A DNA stretch of 16,676 bases from an uncultured Anaerolineae bacterium (GTDB lineage: Bacteria; Chloroflexota; Anaerolineae; Anaerolineales; UBA4823). The notes under the pieces are model-generated. The model ran no database searches. It was not told the DNA's origin and worked only from the letters and a program-made list of their open reading frames with translations. The translations under genes and the position numbers were made by a program. The DNA lies in the NCBI GenBank assembly GCA_937129505.1, contig CAKZNJ010000097.1:1-16676 (forward strand), read 5' to 3'. Within the stretch, counting starts at the first letter, position 1. Each line of letters opens with the position of its first letter. Shown piece after piece: positions 14,571 through 16,676 of this stretch.

Positions 14571-14927
14571 CTAACTGACCAACTTAGCCACGGCGCTCAA
14601 GACGCGATCTTTTTCGAAGGGTTTTACCACGAAGTCACGCGCCCCGGCTTTGATCGCCTCAAGAACCACTGATTCTTGCCCCAAAGCCGTCAGCATGACC
14701 ACCTTGGCAGAGGAGTCGTAGCTGCGAATCTCGCGTAAAGCGGTCAGCCCATCCATCTCGGGCATGGTAATGTCCATTAAGACCACGTCGGGGCGACTCG
14801 TCTTATAGGTTTCCACAGCTTTAACGCCATTCTCTGCCTCGATGATCTCATGGCCTTCGCTGCTCAACATCTTGGATATTCTGACCCGTAGAAATTCGGC
14901 ATCATCGACAACAAGTATTTTTGCCAT
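14571..14927 (-). CDS. cheY: Chemotaxis response regulator CheY
   Basis: A 118-residue single receiver domain, the diffusible output of CheA. The acidic pair D8/D9, phospho-acceptor D52 (VVLMDITMPEMDG), T80 and K102 (VVKPFE) are all present, so it should be phosphorylated normally. AAAGGAG lies 8 nt before the ATG. It sits between cheD and cheB. The CheC and CheX proteins encoded in the same locus are its predicted phosphatases. Confidence 0.94.
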   Translation of the reverse strand: MAKILVVDDAEFLRVRISKMLSSEGHEIIEAENGVKAVETYKTSRPDVVLMDITMPEMDGLTALREIRSYDSSAKVVMLTALGQESVVLEAIKAGARDFVVKPFEKDRVLSAVAKLVS

Positions 14928-14968
14928 TCAGCAATCTCCTTTTCTATGCTAAGAGTCACAAAGGTACA

Positions 14969-15454
14969 TTAAATTTCTCTTTCCTGATTGCCAACGGTGC
15001 GAATTGTCATTCGTCCGTCCCGAACATAGAACCGTACAGTCCTGCCGATTGTACCGCCAACCTCTTCACTGACCAACCTGAGTCGAAATCGTTGAAACAT
15101 CTCGTGAGCCGCTTCGACATTGCGAGTTCCGATATTAAAACTGTTGGAAAAACCAGGCGCCGTCAGCATATTTGCACCCCCTGCCATGCGGACGATGATT
15201 CGTGAGGGAATGGCACCGGCATTAACCATCTCACCCAAAAGTATCTCAATCCCAGACGTCACATATTTTGCACTTTTTTCGACTACACCATTGGGGCTAG
15301 CAGGCAACACGGCGTGAAGCAAACCTGCCAAGCGCAGCTGAGGATCGTACATGCCAATCCCGAGGCAAGAACCCAGCCCATAAGCCACAAGGACATCCTC
15401 AACGTTGCGGCTGATCTTATACTCACCTAAGCCAACGGCTAGACTATCCTGCAT
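14969..15454 (-). CDS. cheD: Chemoreceptor glutamine deamidase CheD
   Basis: A 161-residue CheD-family protein. In characterised systems CheD converts receptor Gln to Glu and also binds CheC, boosting its phosphatase activity. Catalytic Cys30 (YGLGSC) and His47 (AGLLHAVLP) are present, and the C-terminal part with IGTRN is typical. The third active-site position, usually Thr six residues before the Cys, is Ala24 here (LVAYGLGSC). Activity may be weakened or the Thr role replaced; the CheC-binding role could remain. The ATG overlaps the cheC stop by 11 nt, with GGGGA 6 nt upstream, indicating coupled synthesis with CheC. Confidence 0.92.
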   Translation of the reverse strand: MQDSLAVGLGEYKISRNVEDVLVAYGLGSCLGIGMYDPQLRLAGLLHAVLPASPNGVVEKSAKYVTSGIEILLGEMVNAGAIPSRIIVRMAGGANMLTAPGFSNSFNIGTRNVEAAHEMFQRFRLRLVSEEVGGTIGRTVRFYVRDGRMTIRTVGNQEREI

Positions 15455-16061
15455 GGCTTGTCCCCAGTTGTTTTGCTATATTTTCAACGGTACGATGATC
15501 TGGAATCAGCCAGAAATCAGCCTGCGTTTCACGCCCGTTGCGCAAGAATTTGGCTTGGATCATTAAAACTTCTTCGCTGAGGACATCAGCCGTGGCAAGG
15601 ATGATATCCATAATTGCGCCTACCATATCCACAATCACCGCCGGAGGGGACGGACGTGCAGCCAAGCCTGCAGTGTCAGCGATGGCATTCAAGAAAAATG
15701 AACCGGTCAGATTGCCTAATTCTGCTAGCGCAGACCGTTCCATTGCTCCCAACTCTTGTGTCGTTCCCGGCGCTTCCCCCATGATTAAATCGGCTAACTC
15801 CAACGCTTTGGGATAAGGGATCACCATCATGATCTGTCCTGGTATCGAACCCTCTACGCGAAGATAGATGTTTTTTTTAATGGTTCGGGGACCACCGAGA
15901 AGGGTAGGAATCTCATAAAATGGAACTGTCGTGACGACCGGGGCGGTCACACTTAGATCTTCGCCCACCATGGCAGACATGCCTCGGGCTGCATTATGAA
16001 TGCCAACATTTGCCATGTTCGCCAACACACTCTGAAATTTTTTAGCAAGTGCCTCGTCCAT
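15444..16061 (-). CDS. cheC: CheY-P phosphatase CheC
   Basis: About 205 residues. The CheC family has two pseudo-symmetric phosphatase helices. The second is intact here: ALAELGNLTGSFFLNAIAD with Glu114 and Asn117. In the first (LANMANVGIHNAARGMS) the Glu position is Asn15, while Asn18 is kept, so that site is predicted inactive. PSPPAVIVDMVGAIMD follows the second helix, as usual for CheC. The ATG at 16061 is chosen because AGGGG lies 6 nt upstream. The in-frame ATG at 16079 overlaps the cheA stop as ATGA and would add six residues, but lacks a ribosome-binding site. Position between cheA and cheD fits the known CheC-CheD partnership. Confidence 0.92.
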   Translation of the reverse strand: MDEALAKKFQSVLANMANVGIHNAARGMSAMVGEDLSVTAPVVTTVPFYEIPTLLGGPRTIKKNIYLRVEGSIPGQIMMVIPYPKALELADLIMGEAPGTTQELGAMERSALAELGNLTGSFFLNAIADTAGLAARPSPPAVIVDMVGAIMDIILATADVLSEEVLMIQAKFLRNGRETQADFWLIPDHRTVENIAKQLGTSHAG

Positions 16062-16075
16062 CAGAATCCCCTTCT

Positions 16076-16676
16076 TCATACTGCGATTTTCTCAAATCGT
16101 CCACTGCGCTCGCTCCAAGAAGACACCAATTTGATCAAGCCTTGAACGTCAATGATCAAGGCAACTTGGCCATCGCCTAAGATTGCCGCATTCGAAATTC
16201 CGATAACCTCCCCGATCACCGAACTCAGCGATTTGACCACAACCTCCTCTTCTCCGATTAAGTCATCGACAATCAAGCCGAGTTGAGTCTTGCCCGAACG
16301 GACAACAACCACATATTCATACTCCTCTTTAGGTTTGCCATTTCCACCGTTATGAAGGGCAAACACTTCCCCAAGATTACAAACCGGTAAAACATGCCCT
16401 CTCAAATTAATTACTGGTCTGCCGTTGACCGTTTGGATGTCCGTTGATTTTATGCGCAACGTCTCATTGACGGTAACCAAGGGAAGGGCATAGGTAGATT
16501 GGCAAACTTTGACCAGTAAGGTAGGAACAATGGCAAGGGTAAGAGGTAAGATGATGGTAAACTGGGTACCTTTGCCCGGCCAGGTCTCTACTTGAATATT
16601 GCCGTTAAGTTGTTCGATGTTAGCGCGAACAATGTCCATCCCGACCCCTCTGCCGGAAACATCGCTGACCGTTCGA
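16076..16676 (-). CDS. cheA: Chemotaxis histidine kinase CheA, C-terminal part (cut by the window edge)
   Basis: The visible 200 residues are the C-terminal end of CheA. Reading from the edge, VSDVSGRGVGMDIV is the G2 box of the ATP-binding domain, followed by the end of that domain (GKGTQFTIILPLTLAI). Then comes the P5 CheW-like regulatory domain, with LPLVTVNETLRI, INLRGHVLPVCNLGEVF and LGLIVDDLIGEEEVVVK. The phosphotransfer, CheY/CheB-binding, dimerisation and most of the ATP domains lie beyond the right edge. The stop overlaps an in-frame cheC ATG, so cheA heads the operon seen here or a longer one. Confidence 0.95.
   Translation of the reverse strand, partial: RTVSDVSGRGVGMDIVRANIEQLNGNIQVETWPGKGTQFTIILPLTLAIVPTLLVKVCQSTYALPLVTVNETLRIKSTDIQTVNGRPVINLRGHVLPVCNLGEVFALHNGGNGKPKEEYEYVVVVRSGKTQLGLIVDDLIGEEEVVVKSLSSVIGEVIGISNAAILGDGQVALIIDVQGLIKLVSSWSERSGRFEKIAV

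Overview
This window looks like a chromosomal segment of a Chloroflexota bacterium, probably of the Anaerolineae type. That guess rests on gene style: a long YoaR-like VanW protein with a single N-terminal anchor, a secreted CAP plus LysM protein with a Thr/Pro-rich stalk, a cheC/cheD/cheX-rich chemotaxis set, and moderate GC content. There is no rRNA or other taxonomic marker, so the assignment is inference. No tRNA, rRNA, CRISPR array or intact insertion sequence was seen.

Layout. Positions 1-645 hold no convincing gene. They contain dispersed-repeat debris: a GC-rich nested palindrome, two diverged direct repeats around it and GTCATTTCGA-type repeats. A near-consensus sigma-70 promoter at 492-520 points right. 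Three plus-strand genes follow: a VKOR-family thiol oxidoreductase, a hemolysin III/PAQR-family membrane protein and a small NYN (PIN-like) ribonuclease-domain protein. The region 2589-2806 lies between convergent genes and carries a run of four hairpins. Two of these have unrelated stems but the same TCCCCCC loop, and an ACCTCCTT tract lies between them. This is the least explained structure in the window.

From 2807 to the right edge everything is on the minus strand. In transcription order (right to left) it reads: cheA (3' part only), cheC, cheD, cheY, cheB, cheR, an HDOD-domain gene, two tandem cheX paralogues, an EAL-HDOD gene, a dCache-type methyl-accepting chemotaxis protein, cheW, then vanW-like and CAP-LysM envelope genes. 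Several junctions overlap or nearly touch, suggesting one translationally coupled operon from cheA through the second cheX. The EAL-HDOD gene and the mcp-cheW pair are set off by larger gaps (about 115-130 and 314 nt) and may have their own control.

How they work together. CheA, CheW and the receptor form the signalling array. CheY and CheB are the phospho-acceptors. CheR and CheB set receptor methylation, and CheD is predicted to deamidate receptors. CheC and the two CheX proteins are predicted CheY-P phosphatases, giving three such enzymes in one locus. The HDOD and EAL-HDOD proteins add non-catalytic signalling scaffolds of the kind tied to second-messenger control. CheD lacks the usual active-site Thr and CheC lacks the Glu of its first phosphatase motif, so parts of the adaptation module may be rewired. 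The effector (flagellum, pilus or other) is not visible here.
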